Notes: generated by a model not told the origin, from the sequence alone. Numbered from the stretch's first letter, positions 17,612 to 26,307 are shown. The stretch is DNA of 64,000 nucleotides from Pseudonocardia sp. TRM90224 (GCF_021245725.1 NZ_JAJGSX010000007.1:310001-374000); one strand, 5' to 3'. Translations and numbers: made by a program.

Positions 17612-18068
17612 GTCTTCGACGCTAGGACCTCCGGCCGCCTTCGGACGGACGATCCGAGAACTGTGGACAGTTCACCTCCGATGTGGACAACTTCGGCGGC
17701 GCACCCTGGAACTGTCGGTCCCCAACCGCATAATGCGCCGCCCCGCGCCTTTCACCGGGCAACGCCGGTGCAGGGCCCGCGAAACCCCTGGACCCGGGAC
17801 TGTCCGCGTCAGGCGAGGGTGCGGACCGAGGACGGCCCCGACGTGGGTGAACGGCAGTCGTGGTTGCCCGTGGAGCCGGACGCGTGGAAACGGGCATCCG
17901 GACGGCACTGATCGCGCTGTTCGGGCGCGAGCCGAGCGGCAAGGGCCGGATGACCGACCGCATGGCGCTCTTCCGTCATCGGTGACGAGCGCTACACGAA
18001 GGCGCCGCCGCTCCTCCCGACCAGGTTGCGCCGCAAGCTCGCGTCCCGCTGGTAGGAAGGCTCGCGGC
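17612..18068. other. 457-bp gap without a supported gene
   Basis: Between comEA and the DegV gene I see no convincing gene. The best candidate is a plus-strand GTG frame at 17860-17985 (41 codons, ending GREPSGKGRMTDRMALFRHR). It lacks a ribosome binding site and any family I recognise, so it may be a relic. In mycobacteria this interval holds eis, which is absent here. The comEA promoter should lie within the first 100 bp. Confidence 0.4.
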
Positions 18069-18911
18069 TCAGCTCTTCGGCACCACCACGACGCCGAGCA
18101 GCCCGAGCCCGACGTGCGCGCCGATGACCGCGCCGATCTCGGAGACCAGCAACCGCGAGACGTCGAGCCGTTCGGTGAGCCGCGCGGCGACCTCATCCGC
18201 GCGGGCGGCGGCGCCGAGGTGGTGCACGGCCAGGTCGACCGGACCGTCGCGCACGGCCGCGACGGCCAGCTCGACGAGCCGCTGTGCCGCGCGCGCCGTG
18301 GTGCGCACCTTCTCCAGAGGCACGATCCGCCCCTCGCTGACGTGCAGCAACGGTTTGACGGCCAGCGCGGTGCCGAGGAACGCGGCGGCGGCGCCGATCC
18401 GTCCGCCGCGGCGCAGCCGGTCGAGGGAATCGACGCTGAAGAACACCCGGCACCGCGCTGCGACGTCGGTGGCTGCGGCCTCGACGGCTGCGCCGTTCTC
18501 CCCCGCTTCCGCGGCGTCGGCGGCGGCGAGCACGGCGTAACCGAGGCCCATCCCGGTGGCGCGGGAGTCGACCACCCGGACCCGACCGCCGCCGACCTCG
18601 TCGGCAGCCATCCGCGCGGCCTCCCACGTGCCCGAGAGCTCGCGGGAGAGGTTCACGCAGACCACATCGGTCGCGCCCTCGGCGAGCGCCTCGCGGAAGC
18701 ACTCGGCGAACTCCGCCGGTGTCGGCCGGGAGGTCTGGACGTCCAGGTGGCGGTCCGCGAGCGCGGCGGTGAGGGTCTCCGACTCGATCTCGACCTCACG
18801 CGCCACCGCCTCACCGAGCCTGACCTCGAGCGGGACGACGCGGATCCCTCGCTTCTCCGCAACACCCTGCGGGAGGTACGAGGTGGAGTCGGTGACAACA
18901 GCGACGGGCAC
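18069..18911 (-). CDS. DegV family fatty-acid-binding protein
   Basis: A 280-residue DegV protein. VAVVTDSTSYLP at the N-terminus and the central VVDSRATGMGLGY are family motifs, as is TSRPTPAEF (about 80-88), whose serine contacts the fatty-acid carboxylate. DegV proteins (FakB in firmicutes) bind a single fatty acid; in actinobacteria their kinase partner is not always present, and none is encoded here. The start is GTG at 18911, 25 nt after the octT stop, which makes the gene the probable last member of the nadD-rsfS-gpgP-octT unit. Confidence 0.9.
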   Translation of the reverse strand: MPVAVVTDSTSYLPQGVAEKRGIRVVPLEVRLGEAVAREVEIESETLTAALADRHLDVQTSRPTPAEFAECFREALAEGATDVVCVNLSRELSGTWEAARMAADEVGGGRVRVVDSRATGMGLGYAVLAAADAAEAGENGAAVEAAATDVAARCRVFFSVDSLDRLRRGGRIGAAAAFLGTALAVKPLLHVSEGRIVPLEKVRTTARAAQRLVELAVAAVRDGPVDLAVHHLGAAARADEVAARLTERLDVSRLLVSEIGAVIGAHVGLGLLGVVVVPKS

Positions 18912-18936
18912 GACGTCGCACCCTACTGCCCGCAGG

Positions 18937-19677
18937 TCACTCGTTGGGTACCAACGGCCGCAACAGCTCCGCGCATGCGCCGCCGACGGCCGCGTGCCCG
19001 GCCCAGCCCCAATGCATGCCGTCGGGGTTGCCTGCACCGCTCAGGACGTGCTCGGCGACGAGCGCGCGCAGGTCGAGCAACCCGACGTCGTTGGCCTGCG
19101 CCCACGCACGCGTGGCCCGTTCGGCGGCGGGCCGGCCGGCGTGGACGCCCCGGTACTCGCTCGCGCGGTGCACCGGCGGCAGCACCGCGACCACCGGGAC
19201 GTCCGGCCTGATGGCGAGCACCGCGGAGCGGCACAGCTCCAGATAGCGCACCGTCAGGTGCGGCGGCAGGGCGACGGGGCCGCCGCCGGGCAGCCGGGCG
19301 AACACGCTGGCCGCTCTCGGCTGCGCCCGCCGGTACCCGGCGCGGACCGCACGGCGCAGCGGGTCGGGCCGCAGTGCCGGGATCAGCTCGCGCAGCGCCG
19401 TTGGCAGCGGCGACGGCAGCGTGTCCATCCCGCCGACGCCCAGCACCAGCGCGTCGACGTGCGGCATCAGCGCCCACACCCGGGGGTCGTGGGTGAGCGC
19501 GTGCCATGCGTGCCGTGCGGTCCAGCCGATGCCGGCGACGAGCTCCGCGCGGCCCCCGAGCGCGGCAGCGGCGACGTTCGGCCACAGCCCCGGCTCGTCG
19601 GCGGGCTCGGCCCGCTCCGGGCCGTGGAACGCCAGCGAGTCGGCGAGCACGAGCAGAACGGGCCGGGCTGCTGTCAT
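18937..19677 (-). CDS. octT: SGNH-fold acyltransferase, probable diglucosylglycerate octanoyltransferase
   Basis: A 246-residue SGNH-fold protein with the nucleophile serine in LVLADSLAFHG (S14) and the catalytic Asp-His pair in DGMHWGWAGH near the C-terminus. Its position directly after gpgP and before degV is that of Rv2418c in M. tuberculosis, the OctT enzyme that puts octanoate on diglucosylglycerate during methylglucose lipopolysaccharide synthesis. The octanoyl specificity is inferred from synteny; the fold is seen in the sequence. The ATG at 19677 was chosen because it sits just ahead of the first strand. Confidence 0.75.
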   Translation of the reverse strand: MTAARPVLLVLADSLAFHGPERAEPADEPGLWPNVAAAALGGRAELVAGIGWTARHAWHALTHDPRVWALMPHVDALVLGVGGMDTLPSPLPTALRELIPALRPDPLRRAVRAGYRRAQPRAASVFARLPGGGPVALPPHLTVRYLELCRSAVLAIRPDVPVVAVLPPVHRASEYRGVHAGRPAAERATRAWAQANDVGLLDLRALVAEHVLSGAGNPDGMHWGWAGHAAVGGACAELLRPLVPNE

Positions 19678-19687
19678 GCGCGGACCG

Positions 19688-20311
19688 TCACGCCCCGGCG
19701 CCGACGTTGTAGCCGGCAAGCCTCCAGCGGGGGTGGTCGTCGCGACGCGCGAGCGCGGCCCACCGGCAGTTGCCGACACCGCCGATCGACGGCCACGCCG
19801 ATGTCGGGAGCGCCAGCATCGCGCTGACCAGCCCTGCGATCAGCCCACCGTGCGCCACCAGCACCACACACGTGTCCGGGCCGTCGGCGAACTCGTCGTC
19901 CAGCTCCTCGACGACGGGCCGCGATCTGCGTACGACCTCGAGGCGCGACTCACCACCCGGCGGAGCCCAGGCGGGATCGGAGCGCCAGACGGCGATCGCA
20001 CCCGGCCAGGCCTGCTCGATGTCGGCGACAGTCTGGCCCTGCCACTCGCCGAGGTGGGTCTCCCGCAGGCGCGGGTCGAGCTTGACCGGCAACGACGTGG
20101 CCGCCCCTACGACGTCGGCGGTGTCGACGGCCCGCTTGAGGTCGGAGCTGATGATCAGATCGGGGGCCAGCCGTGCGATCTCGGGCGCGACGGCGGCGGC
20201 CTGGGCCCGCCCGCTGTCGGTCAGCATCGAGTCGATGTGGCCCTGCATGCGGCCCGCGACGTTGTAGTCGGTCTGGCCGTGCCGCAGCAGGACCAGCCGG
20301 CGCAAGCTCAC
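19688..20311 (-). CDS. gpgP: glucosyl-3-phosphoglycerate phosphatase, histidine phosphatase family
   Basis: A 207-residue histidine phosphatase. The phosphohistidine is H11 in LLRHGQTDYN, the second motif is LRETHLGEWQG with the acid residue (about residue 80), and LVAHGGLIAG holds the second catalytic histidine. GpgP (Rv2419c) removes phosphate from glucosyl-3-phosphoglycerate in the methylglucose lipopolysaccharide pathway. The gene starts at GTG 20311, which shares one base with the rsfS stop (TAGTG). This tight coupling and the downstream octT support the specific name over a generic phosphoglycerate-mutase-like label. Confidence 0.85.
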   Translation of the reverse strand: MSLRRLVLLRHGQTDYNVAGRMQGHIDSMLTDSGRAQAAAVAPEIARLAPDLIISSDLKRAVDTADVVGAATSLPVKLDPRLRETHLGEWQGQTVADIEQAWPGAIAVWRSDPAWAPPGGESRLEVVRRSRPVVEELDDEFADGPDTCVVLVAHGGLIAGLVSAMLALPTSAWPSIGGVGNCRWAALARRDDHPRWRLAGYNVGAGA

Positions 20312-20712
20312 TACTCGCCGCCCTCTGCGGAGCCGCCCTCTACCGCGCCGACGACGGCTTCCGGGAAGTCGATGCGCGGGCAGTCCTTCCAGAGGCGGTC
20401 GAGCCCGTAGAACCCGCGCTCCTCCGAGTGCTGGACGTGCACGACGACGTCGACGAAGTCGAGCAGGACCCATCTGCCCTCGCGGGTGCCCTCGCGCCGG
20501 GTCGGCTTCGAGCCGTGCTCGCGCAGCTTCTCCTCGACCTCGTCGACGATCGCCTGCACCTGCCGCTCGTTCGGTGCGGAGGCGATCACGAAGCAGTCGG
20601 TGATCACCAGCTGTTCCGAGACGTCGAGAACGACGATGTCCTGGGCCTTCTTGTCCGCTGCCGCGGCCACGGCCACGCGGGCGAGGTCCAGCGCCTGATC
20701 GGTTGCGGTCAC
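20311..20712 (-). CDS. rsfS: ribosomal silencing factor RsfS
   Basis: A 133-residue RsfS/Iojap protein, which binds ribosomal protein L14 on the 50S subunit and blocks subunit joining in starved cells. ALDLARVAVAAAADKKAQDI, DVSEQLVITDCFVIASA, and the HYxDVVVHV-like WVLLDFVDVVVHVQ are family signatures. The C-terminus continues with a short glutamate- and glycine-rich tail. The start is GTG at 20712. In mycobacteria nadD directly precedes it; here 935 bp of inserted and degraded sequence intervene. Confidence 0.95.
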   Translation of the reverse strand: MTATDQALDLARVAVAAAADKKAQDIVVLDVSEQLVITDCFVIASAPNERQVQAIVDEVEEKLREHGSKPTRREGTREGRWVLLDFVDVVVHVQHSEERGFYGLDRLWKDCPRIDFPEAVVGAVEGGSAEGGE

Positions 20713-20823
20713 GCTGGCATCCTCATCGCCGACATCTCCACCATCGAGCCCTCTCCCGGTCGGCCCGGCGGGCGACCCGTAATCGCTCCAGTGTCCCAGC
20801 GCAGGGAAACCCTTTCCCCGCGG

Positions 20824-20861
20824 GGTGGCAGGTCAGCGGTACACGCCGCACTCGGAGATGT
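20824..20861. repeat. left copy of a 38-bp direct repeat matching the nadD 3' end
   Basis: This 38-bp stretch begins GGTGGCAGGTCAGCGGTACA and matches 34 of 38 bases of 21639-21676, which covers the stop and last codons of nadD. Read on the minus strand it ends in ISECGVYR-stop against [12 protein letters not shown] in the real gene. The copy is 815 bp away from the right copy. Confidence 0.8.
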
Positions 20862-21005
20862 GGGGAACGCTGGAACTCTCCAGCATCCCCGGGCGGTGCT
20901 CGAAGAACTCGATGATGGCGCTCGCCTGGGTGCGGTCACGGTCAAGGGCGAACCGGCGGGCGGGCCTGGTCTCCAGGGCACCGATCCCGCGAGCGAAGAC
21001 CGGGA

Positions 21006-21545
21006 ATGCCGAATCGCACCCTCTGTAATCCCTACGGGGTGTCCGGGAGTCGTGTGCGGCTCTGGCGAGCGCTCGCGTACCGGGTCGGGGTCGACCGGTC
21101 GACGGTCGGCCGCTGGGAGGCCGGGGAGACCGACCCGCAGCCGTGCGTACGGCGCAAGCTCGCAAAGCATCTCGGCGTCACCGCACAGGAACTACTCGAT
21201 GCGGGGGATGGCTGTCTCTGCTCGCCGCGACGCTGCACGTCGACCTGGAGCAGCAGGCCGCCGCGGTAGCGCGGCTGCGCACCGCCGGCTCTCTCGCCCG
21301 CGAGAGCGGTAACGACGAGATCCGGGCGTGGACCCTGGAGACGGAGGCGTGGCGGGTGCGCACCCTCGGGGAGTACGCGCAGGCCGCGAGCCTCTCGCAG
21401 GGCGCGCAGCAGCTCGCACCCGCGGGCTCGTCGGCGCTGATCCAGGCGGCGAAGGCGACGAGTTACACGGTGACGACCCTCTCGTGGGCCGGTGACCCGG
21501 CGGCGGTCGACTGCGCCCGCGAGATGATCAACCGGCTGTCACCGA
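21006..21545 (+). pseudogene. degraded XRE-TPR transcriptional regulator
   Basis: Two fragments of one actinobacterial regulator type lie next to each other in different frames. A helix-turn-helix part at 21051-21200 (AYRVGVDRSTVGRWEAGET, then KLAKHLGVTAQELL) is followed from about 21205, in another frame, by a TPR part (SLLAATLHVDLEQQ, EIRAWTLETEAWR, AASLSQGAQQLAPAG). Intact relatives are about 400 residues with a long linker between these parts, so an internal deletion plus frameshift has occurred and the gene cannot make a normal product. It sits on the opposite strand inside the nadD-rsfS junction, between two direct repeats. Confidence 0.75.
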
Positions 21546-21638
21546 ACGACCCGCACGGCGGCCGGCCCCGCCGGCTCGCCTCCGCCCGGCTCGATCCGCG
21601 GGTAGCGGGGCCGCACACGCAGCTCCCGCACCGGTCCC

Positions 21639-21676
21639 GGTGGCAGGTCAGCGGTACAAGCCGCGCTTCGAGATGT
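21639..21676. repeat. right copy of the 38-bp direct repeat at the nadD 3' end
   Basis: This copy includes the nadD stop (21648-21650) and the codons just before it, plus 9 bp downstream. It is the likely original of the sequence duplicated at 20824-20861. Confidence 0.8.
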
Positions 21677-22229
21677 ACTGCACCACGCCGTCGGGCACGA
21701 GGTACCAAACGGGATGGCCCTGCTCGACCCTGCGCCGGCAGTCGGTCGAGGAGATCGCCATCGCCGGCACCTCGACGAGCGTGACGGCGCCGTCGGGCAG
21801 GTGGTCGTCGCCCAGCTCGTACCCGGGGCGGGTGACCCCGATGAAATGTGCCTTCTCGAACAGCTCCTCGACCTTGTGCCAGCTGAGGATCTGCGCGAGC
21901 GCGTCGGCGCCGGTGATGAAGTAGAGCCGCGAGTCGGGCCGCTCGTCGTGCAGGTCGGCGAGGGTGTCAGCGGTGTAGGTGGGCCCTTCGCGGTCGATGT
22001 CGACCCGGCTCACCGTGAAGCGCGGGTTGGACGCCGTGGCGATGACCGTCATCAGGTAGCGGTCCTCGGCGCGGCTCACCTCGCGCTCCGTCTTCTGCCA
22101 CGGCTGCCCCGTCGGCACGAACACGACCTCGTCGAGGCCGAACCGGTCGGCGACCTCGCTGGCCGCGACCAGGTGTCCATGGTGGATGGGGTCGAACGTC
22201 CCGCCCATCACCCCGATCTTGCGATGCAC
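21648..22229 (-). CDS. nadD: nicotinate-nucleotide adenylyltransferase
   Basis: A 193-residue nucleotidyltransferase that adenylates nicotinate mononucleotide in NAD synthesis. [12 protein letters not shown] (residues 9-20) carries the HxGH catalytic motif, [10 protein letters not shown] follows, and ISSTDCRRR near the C-terminus is the ISSTxxR motif. It starts at an ATG 21 nt after the AlkB-like stop. Its normal downstream partners rsfS, gpgP and octT are displaced by the pseudogene-bearing insertion. Confidence 0.95.
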   Translation of the reverse strand: MHRKIGVMGGTFDPIHHGHLVAASEVADRFGLDEVVFVPTGQPWQKTEREVSRAEDRYLMTVIATASNPRFTVSRVDIDREGPTYTADTLADLHDERPDSRLYFITGADALAQILSWHKVEELFEKAHFIGVTRPGYELGDDHLPDGAVTLVEVPAMAISSTDCRRRVEQGHPVWYLVPDGVVQYISKRGLYR

Positions 22230-22250
22230 CCGCGTACACTACTTGCCACG

Positions 22251-22874
22251 TCATCGGCGCTGGTAGGCGTGCCGGAACTGGATGCTGATGCGTGCCCCGG
22301 CGGCTTTCGTCTTGGGCACGGAGTGCTGCCAGGTGCGCTGGCACGAGCCGCCCATCACGAGCAGGTCGCCCGGGCCGGGGAGGAACCCGACGCTGGTGCC
22401 GCCGCCGGTGGGGCGCAACCGGAAGGGCCGCACGGCACCCAGCGAGACGAGCGCGACGACGGCCTCCGGCAGCTCGCGGGCGACGCGGTCGCCATGCCAC
22501 GCGACGCTGTCGGCACCGTTGCGGTAGAGGTTGGCCCCAACCTGGGAGAACGTGACGCCGTACCGCGCACCGAGCAGCCCGGCCATGCCGTGGAGCACGT
22601 CCGGCGGCGCTGGGCCGTCGTCGAGGTGCCACCGGTGGGTGAGCCGCGGTTCGGGGACGATCCGCTCGTACATCCGCACCTCGCGCCCCGTCCACGGGGT
22701 CTCGTGCAGGAGCTGCGCGAAGAGGACGTCGGCGCCGGTGCACCAGCCGGGCACGAGGTCGAGCCACGCGCCCTCCCCGAGCTCATGGCGGCGCAGCCCG
22801 CGGAACGTCCCGTCCGCCGCGGCGACAGGGCTCTCGTCGAGGAGCGACGGCTGCCACGCAACGTCGAAGGCCAT
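22251..22874 (-). CDS. AlkB-like 2-oxoglutarate/Fe(II) dioxygenase
   Basis: A 207-residue AlkB homologue, expected to demethylate alkylated DNA or RNA bases. The iron ligands are visible as HxD in VAWHGDR (about 123-129) and the distal histidine in QHSVPKT (about 185); the 2-oxoglutarate-binding arginines are in RISIQFRH. NLYRNGADSVAWHGD is the characteristic loop. It is cotranscribed with nadD by position (21 nt). The nucleotide substrate cannot be decided from sequence. Confidence 0.88.
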   Translation of the reverse strand: MAFDVAWQPSLLDESPVAAADGTFRGLRRHELGEGAWLDLVPGWCTGADVLFAQLLHETPWTGREVRMYERIVPEPRLTHRWHLDDGPAPPDVLHGMAGLLGARYGVTFSQVGANLYRNGADSVAWHGDRVARELPEAVVALVSLGAVRPFRLRPTGGGTSVGFLPGPGDLLVMGGSCQRTWQHSVPKTKAAGARISIQFRHAYQRR

Positions 22875-22916
22875 GCCCGGACGCTAACACGGAATCGAAC
22901 ATCAGTTCGATGTCGA

Positions 22917-23483
22917 TCAGCCGGCGGTCAAGGCTCCGGCCAGGAAGTCCAGCTCACGACGCATGCCGGCGGAGCCTTCGCCCTCGTGCCGGGCCACCGA
23001 GTGGCGATAGCTGAGCGCCGACGCGAGCAGGAAGGCGGCGCTGTCGACGTCCGCGCGGCTCGCGCACTGCGGCACCGCCGCCACCATCACCGCCCTGATC
23101 TGGTCGATGATCCGCTCGAACCGCGCCTGCAACGCCTCCAGCACCGCCGGGTGCGTGTCGGCCTCCCGCCAGAGCAGGTGCGAGAGGACGGCCGACGAGT
23201 CGAGCTTGCGGTCGAGCACGTCGACGAGCCGGTGCAGGCTCTCGGCGATGTCTCCCGGCACCACGACGCCGTCGGTGGCGATCCGGTCGTCCGGCAGCCG
23301 CTCGACGAGCGCCTCCAGCAGGTCGGGCTTGCGCTTGAAGTAGTAGTGCACGAGCCCTTTCGGCACACCGGCCCGCTCGGCGATGCGTGACGTCGGCGTC
23401 GCGTCGAAGCCCGACTCTGCGAACAAGGCTTCCGCCGCCCCGAGTATGCGTTCGCGGGCGGGCTCGTCGGCGGGCGAGGTCAT
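22917..23483 (-). CDS. TetR family transcriptional regulator
   Basis: A 188-residue regulator with an N-terminal TetR helix-turn-helix (ILGAAEALFAESGF, then RIAERAGVPKGLVHYYFKRK, about 12-55) and an all-helical ligand-binding domain. The start ATG at 23483 places the helix-turn-helix at the usual distance. A strong hairpin lies upstream, so it has its own promoter. The target is unknown; the neighbouring AlkB-like and SPW genes are candidates. Confidence 0.9.
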   Translation of the reverse strand: MTSPADEPARERILGAAEALFAESGFDATPTSRIAERAGVPKGLVHYYFKRKPDLLEALVERLPDDRIATDGVVVPGDIAESLHRLVDVLDRKLDSSAVLSHLLWREADTHPAVLEALQARFERIIDQIRAVMVAAVPQCASRADVDSAAFLLASALSYRHSVARHEGEGSAGMRRELDFLAGALTAG

Positions 23484-23528
23484 GGGCGCTCCATCGCTGT
23501 CATCGCGTCCATGATGGCGCCAACGCGA

Positions 23529-23558
23529 AACGGCCGCGGCTCCCGAGCCGCGGCCGTT
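23529..23558 (-). terminator. rho-independent-like terminator after the SPW-repeat gene
   Basis: A 13-bp perfect stem (AACGGCCGCGGCT and complement) with a 4-nt loop lies 28 nt after the SPW gene stop on the minus strand and is followed by TTTCGCGTT in the transcript direction. It separates that gene from the TetR gene. Confidence 0.75.
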
Positions 23559-23585
23559 CGGTGGAATCTCCGGCTGGTACTGCAA

Positions 23586-23948
23586 TCAGTGCGAGCTCGC
23601 CAGGCCCCTGTGCTCGGCGGTCGCCGCAGGCACTGCCACGGCTCCCACGACCACAGCCAGCACGCCCGCGATCCACGACGTCCAGGACGCCCCGCCGAAC
23701 GCGCTGTACCCCAGCACCCACGGCGAGATGAACAGGAGCACGCCGAGCACGACGTGCACGTACTCACTGGCCACCGAACCCGGTGCCGCCAGCGACCACA
23801 GCCCCGACGCGGCGAGCAGCACACCGAAGACGATCAGGGTCCACAGTGCGGCTGCGTTCGTTGCCACGACGATCGGCGAAAGAGCCGTCAGCACACCGAT
23901 CACGAGTGCCGCCCAGTCCTGCCAGCGGTGCCATGTCCTGTTGGTCAT
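23586..23948 (-). CDS. SPW repeat membrane protein
   Basis: A 120-residue protein with four membrane helices arranged as two SPW repeats: WQDWAALVIGVLTALSPIV and YVHVVLGVLLFISPWVLGY, each with the Ser-Pro-hydrophobic turn. The function of SPW proteins is not established. The ATG at 23948 follows a good AGGGGAGGTGG ribosome binding site. It is a single-gene unit ended by the hairpin at 23529-23558. Confidence 0.85.
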   Translation of the reverse strand: MTNRTWHRWQDWAALVIGVLTALSPIVVATNAAALWTLIVFGVLLAASGLWSLAAPGSVASEYVHVVLGVLLFISPWVLGYSAFGGASWTSWIAGVLAVVVGAVAVPAATAEHRGLASSH

Positions 23949-24060
23949 CGCTACCACCTCCCCTTTCCGAAGGACCCTCTGATCATGCGCTTGACTGGCC
24001 GCCCGGTCAAGCCTGGTGACTGATAGATCGCACCCGCCCCGACCAGGGAATAACCGCGGT

Positions 24061-25494
24061 TCAGACCGGCAGCAGAGCCTCCACCACATCGGCCAGCTGA
24101 CCGGCCGTCCGGCACTCGTGCATCGGCAGCACGTCGGCGTACCGGAGGGCGGCGGAATCGCCGCTGCCCCACTGCCGACGCGGCTCCGGGTTCAGCCAGT
24201 GCGCGTGGCGGGCGGTGCCGACGAGCCTGCGCAGCACGGCGAGGTTCGGGTCGCGGTAGTTGGTGCGGGCGTCCCCCAGCACCAGCAGCGACGTCTTGGA
24301 GGTGATCGCCTCGCCGTAGAACTCCGCGAAGCTGCCGAACGAGCCGCCGTAGTCGCTGTGCCCGTCGAACGCGACGAGGTCGGCCTCACGCAGCACCCGC
24401 TGCATCACCCCGGCCAGCTCCGCGCCAGGCGCGAACAGGTGGGTGACCTCGTCGGCCCGCTCGACGAACGCGAAGACCCTGACCTTGCTGAACTGCTCCC
24501 GCAACGCCTGCACCAGCAGCAACGTGAAATGGCTGAACCCGGCCACCGAGCCGGAGACGTCGCAGAGCACCACCAGCTCCGGTCGACCCGGCCGGCGCGT
24601 GCGGTAGGCGGGGCGCATCGGGACGCCACCGGTGGACATCGAACGGCGCAGCGTGCGCCGCATGTCGAGGGTGCCGCGCTTGGCGTGCTTGCGGCGCACG
24701 GCCAGCCGCGACGCGAGCCGCCGGGCCAGCGGGTGGACCGTGCGGCGCAGCTGCGCCAGCTGCTCCGCGTACGCCGAGAGGAACTCGACCTGCTCGACCT
24801 GCTTGGGCACGGCGGTCTTCGCGACGGTGTCGCGGCCGCGGATCTCGGCGGTGCGCCTGCGCACCTCGTCGGTGATCATCTTGCGGAAGGCCGCGATGCG
24901 GTCCCTGATCTCCCTGCGCAGCACCTCGTCGGCGAACGGGGTGGACTCGTCGTGGCCGGCCTTGAGGTCGTCCATGATCCTGGCCAGCAGCGTCTCCGGC
25001 GAGAGCATCCGCAGCGCCTGGTACGCCGACCAGCTCGGTTGCCCACCAGCTCCCCTGATCCCGATGCCGGACGCCCCGGAGCGGCCGAGCGCATCGACGA
25101 CCGCCCGCGCGAGCTCGGCGAGCGCGTCGGTGTCGCCGTCGCGCAGGAGGTCGGCCAGCACCTCGCGCAGCGAGTCGATGTCGACGGGGCCGTCGTCGGT
25201 GTCGTCGACCCGTGGGACCTCGACGTCGCTCGCGCCGGCGCCGAGCGCGGCCGGGAAGTACAGCTCGAAGAGGGTGTCGAACGCCTGCCGCTGGCCCGAC
25301 CGGCGCAGGAGCGCGGCGGCGAGGCCTTCCTTGACGTGCTCGCGGTGGATCAGGTCGAGCGCGCTCAGCACCTCGGCCGCGTCGACCGTCTCACCGGGCC
25401 CGACGGCGACCCCGTGCTGTCGCAGCGCGGCGACGAAGTCGACGAGGTGCCCCGGCAACCCGTGCTCCGGCGCGATCCGCGCGGTCTCCTCCAC
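24061..25494 (-). CDS. VWA domain-containing CoxE-like protein
   Basis: A 477-residue protein with a helical N-terminal half and a C-terminal von Willebrand A domain (about 305-470) whose metal-ion site starts LCDVSGSVAGFS. CoxE-type VWA proteins work with MoxR AAA ATPases in cofactor insertion or complex maturation. A MoxR ATPase is encoded in the same direction 3.7 kb upstream, separated by a plus-strand two-component operon. The start is GTG at 25494 within CCCGTGGAGGAG; the motif spacing to the family start is reasonable but not decisive. Confidence 0.85.
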   Translation of the reverse strand: MEETARIAPEHGLPGHLVDFVAALRQHGVAVGPGETVDAAEVLSALDLIHREHVKEGLAAALLRRSGQRQAFDTLFELYFPAALGAGASDVEVPRVDDTDDGPVDIDSLREVLADLLRDGDTDALAELARAVVDALGRSGASGIGIRGAGGQPSWSAYQALRMLSPETLLARIMDDLKAGHDESTPFADEVLRREIRDRIAAFRKMITDEVRRRTAEIRGRDTVAKTAVPKQVEQVEFLSAYAEQLAQLRRTVHPLARRLASRLAVRRKHAKRGTLDMRRTLRRSMSTGGVPMRPAYRTRRPGRPELVVLCDVSGSVAGFSHFTLLLVQALREQFSKVRVFAFVERADEVTHLFAPGAELAGVMQRVLREADLVAFDGHSDYGGSFGSFAEFYGEAITSKTSLLVLGDARTNYRDPNLAVLRRLVGTARHAHWLNPEPRRQWGSGDSAALRYADVLPMHECRTAGQLADVVEALLPV

Positions 25495-25587
25495 GGGCTC
25501 ATCATGCCTGCCCGATCGGCCCCGCGCGCGGCTCGAACTCCACAACACCTTCACAACTGCCGCAGATGCCCTCCACGTTCGATCCCT

Positions 25588-26307
25588 ATGGTCGTCCCCA
25601 TGCAGGGACCTGCGGTTACCGGCCAGCGCCGGGTGCTCGTCGTCGAGGACGAGCCGACCATCGCGGCGTCGGTCGCCGCGCGGCTGCGCGCCGAGGGCTT
25701 CCTCGTCGACGTCGCGCAGGACGGGCCGTCGGCGGTGGCGGCGTTCGCTCGCGTCGAACCGGACCTCGTCGTGCTCGACGTGATGCTGCCGGGTTTCGAC
25801 GGGCTCGAGGTCTGCCGCAGGATCCAGGCGCGGCGGGCGGTGCCGGTGATCATGCTGACCGCCCGGGACGCCGAGACCGACCTGCTCGTCGGGCTGGCCG
25901 TCGGCGCCGACGACTACCTGACGAAGCCGTTCTCGATCCGCGAGCTGGCCGCGCGCGTGCACGCGCTCTTCCGCAGGGTGGACCGGGCCGCCGAGCAGCA
26001 CGCGCCCGCGCCGTCGGACCGGATCGTGCTCGGCGAGCTGGAGATCGACGTCGCGCAGCGGCGGGTGTGGGCCCGTGGCGAGCAGGCGCACCTCACGCCG
26101 ACGGAGTTCGACCTGCTGGTGCACCTCGCCGGGCAGCCGCGCACCGTGCTGCCGCGCGACGTCCTGCTCTCGAACGTGTGGGGCTGGTCTGACGCCGCCG
26201 GCACCAGGACGGTCGACAGCCACATCAAGGCGCTGCGCCGCAAGCTCGGCGCCGACCTCATCCGGACCGTGCACGGCGTCGGCTACGCGCTGGAGGTGCC
26301 GCAGTGA
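25588..26307 (+). CDS. OmpR/PhoB-type response regulator
   Basis: A 239-residue two-component regulator. The receiver domain (about 14-130) has acidic residues E20 and D21, the phosphoacceptor D64 in VVLDVMLPG and lysine in YLTKPFS. The C-terminal winged helix (about 150-235) has LTPTEFDLLVHLA and the trans-activation loop and ends in VHGVGYALE. A second ATG at 25600 is equally possible because neither has a clear ribosome binding site. The stop overlaps the kinase start (GTGA), so the pair is translationally coupled. Confidence 0.95.
   Translation: MVVPMQGPAVTGQRRVLVVEDEPTIAASVAARLRAEGFLVDVAQDGPSAVAAFARVEPDLVVLDVMLPGFDGLEVCRRIQARRAVPVIMLTARDAETDLLVGLAVGADDYLTKPFSIRELAARVHALFRRVDRAAEQHAPAPSDRIVLGELEIDVAQRRVWARGEQAHLTPTEFDLLVHLAGQPRTVLPRDVLLSNVWGWSDAAGTRTVDSHIKALRRKLGADLIRTVHGVGYALEVPQ

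Noticed and set aside
17860..17985. 41-codon plus-strand frame between comEA and degV
   Set aside because: No ribosome binding site, no family and no conservation evidence; recorded as part of the gap.
20833..21165. Minus-strand frame of 110 codons ending like NadD (ISECGVYR)
   Set aside because: Only the last ten codons resemble NadD, from the 38-bp repeat; the rest overlaps the regulator pseudogene and has no family.
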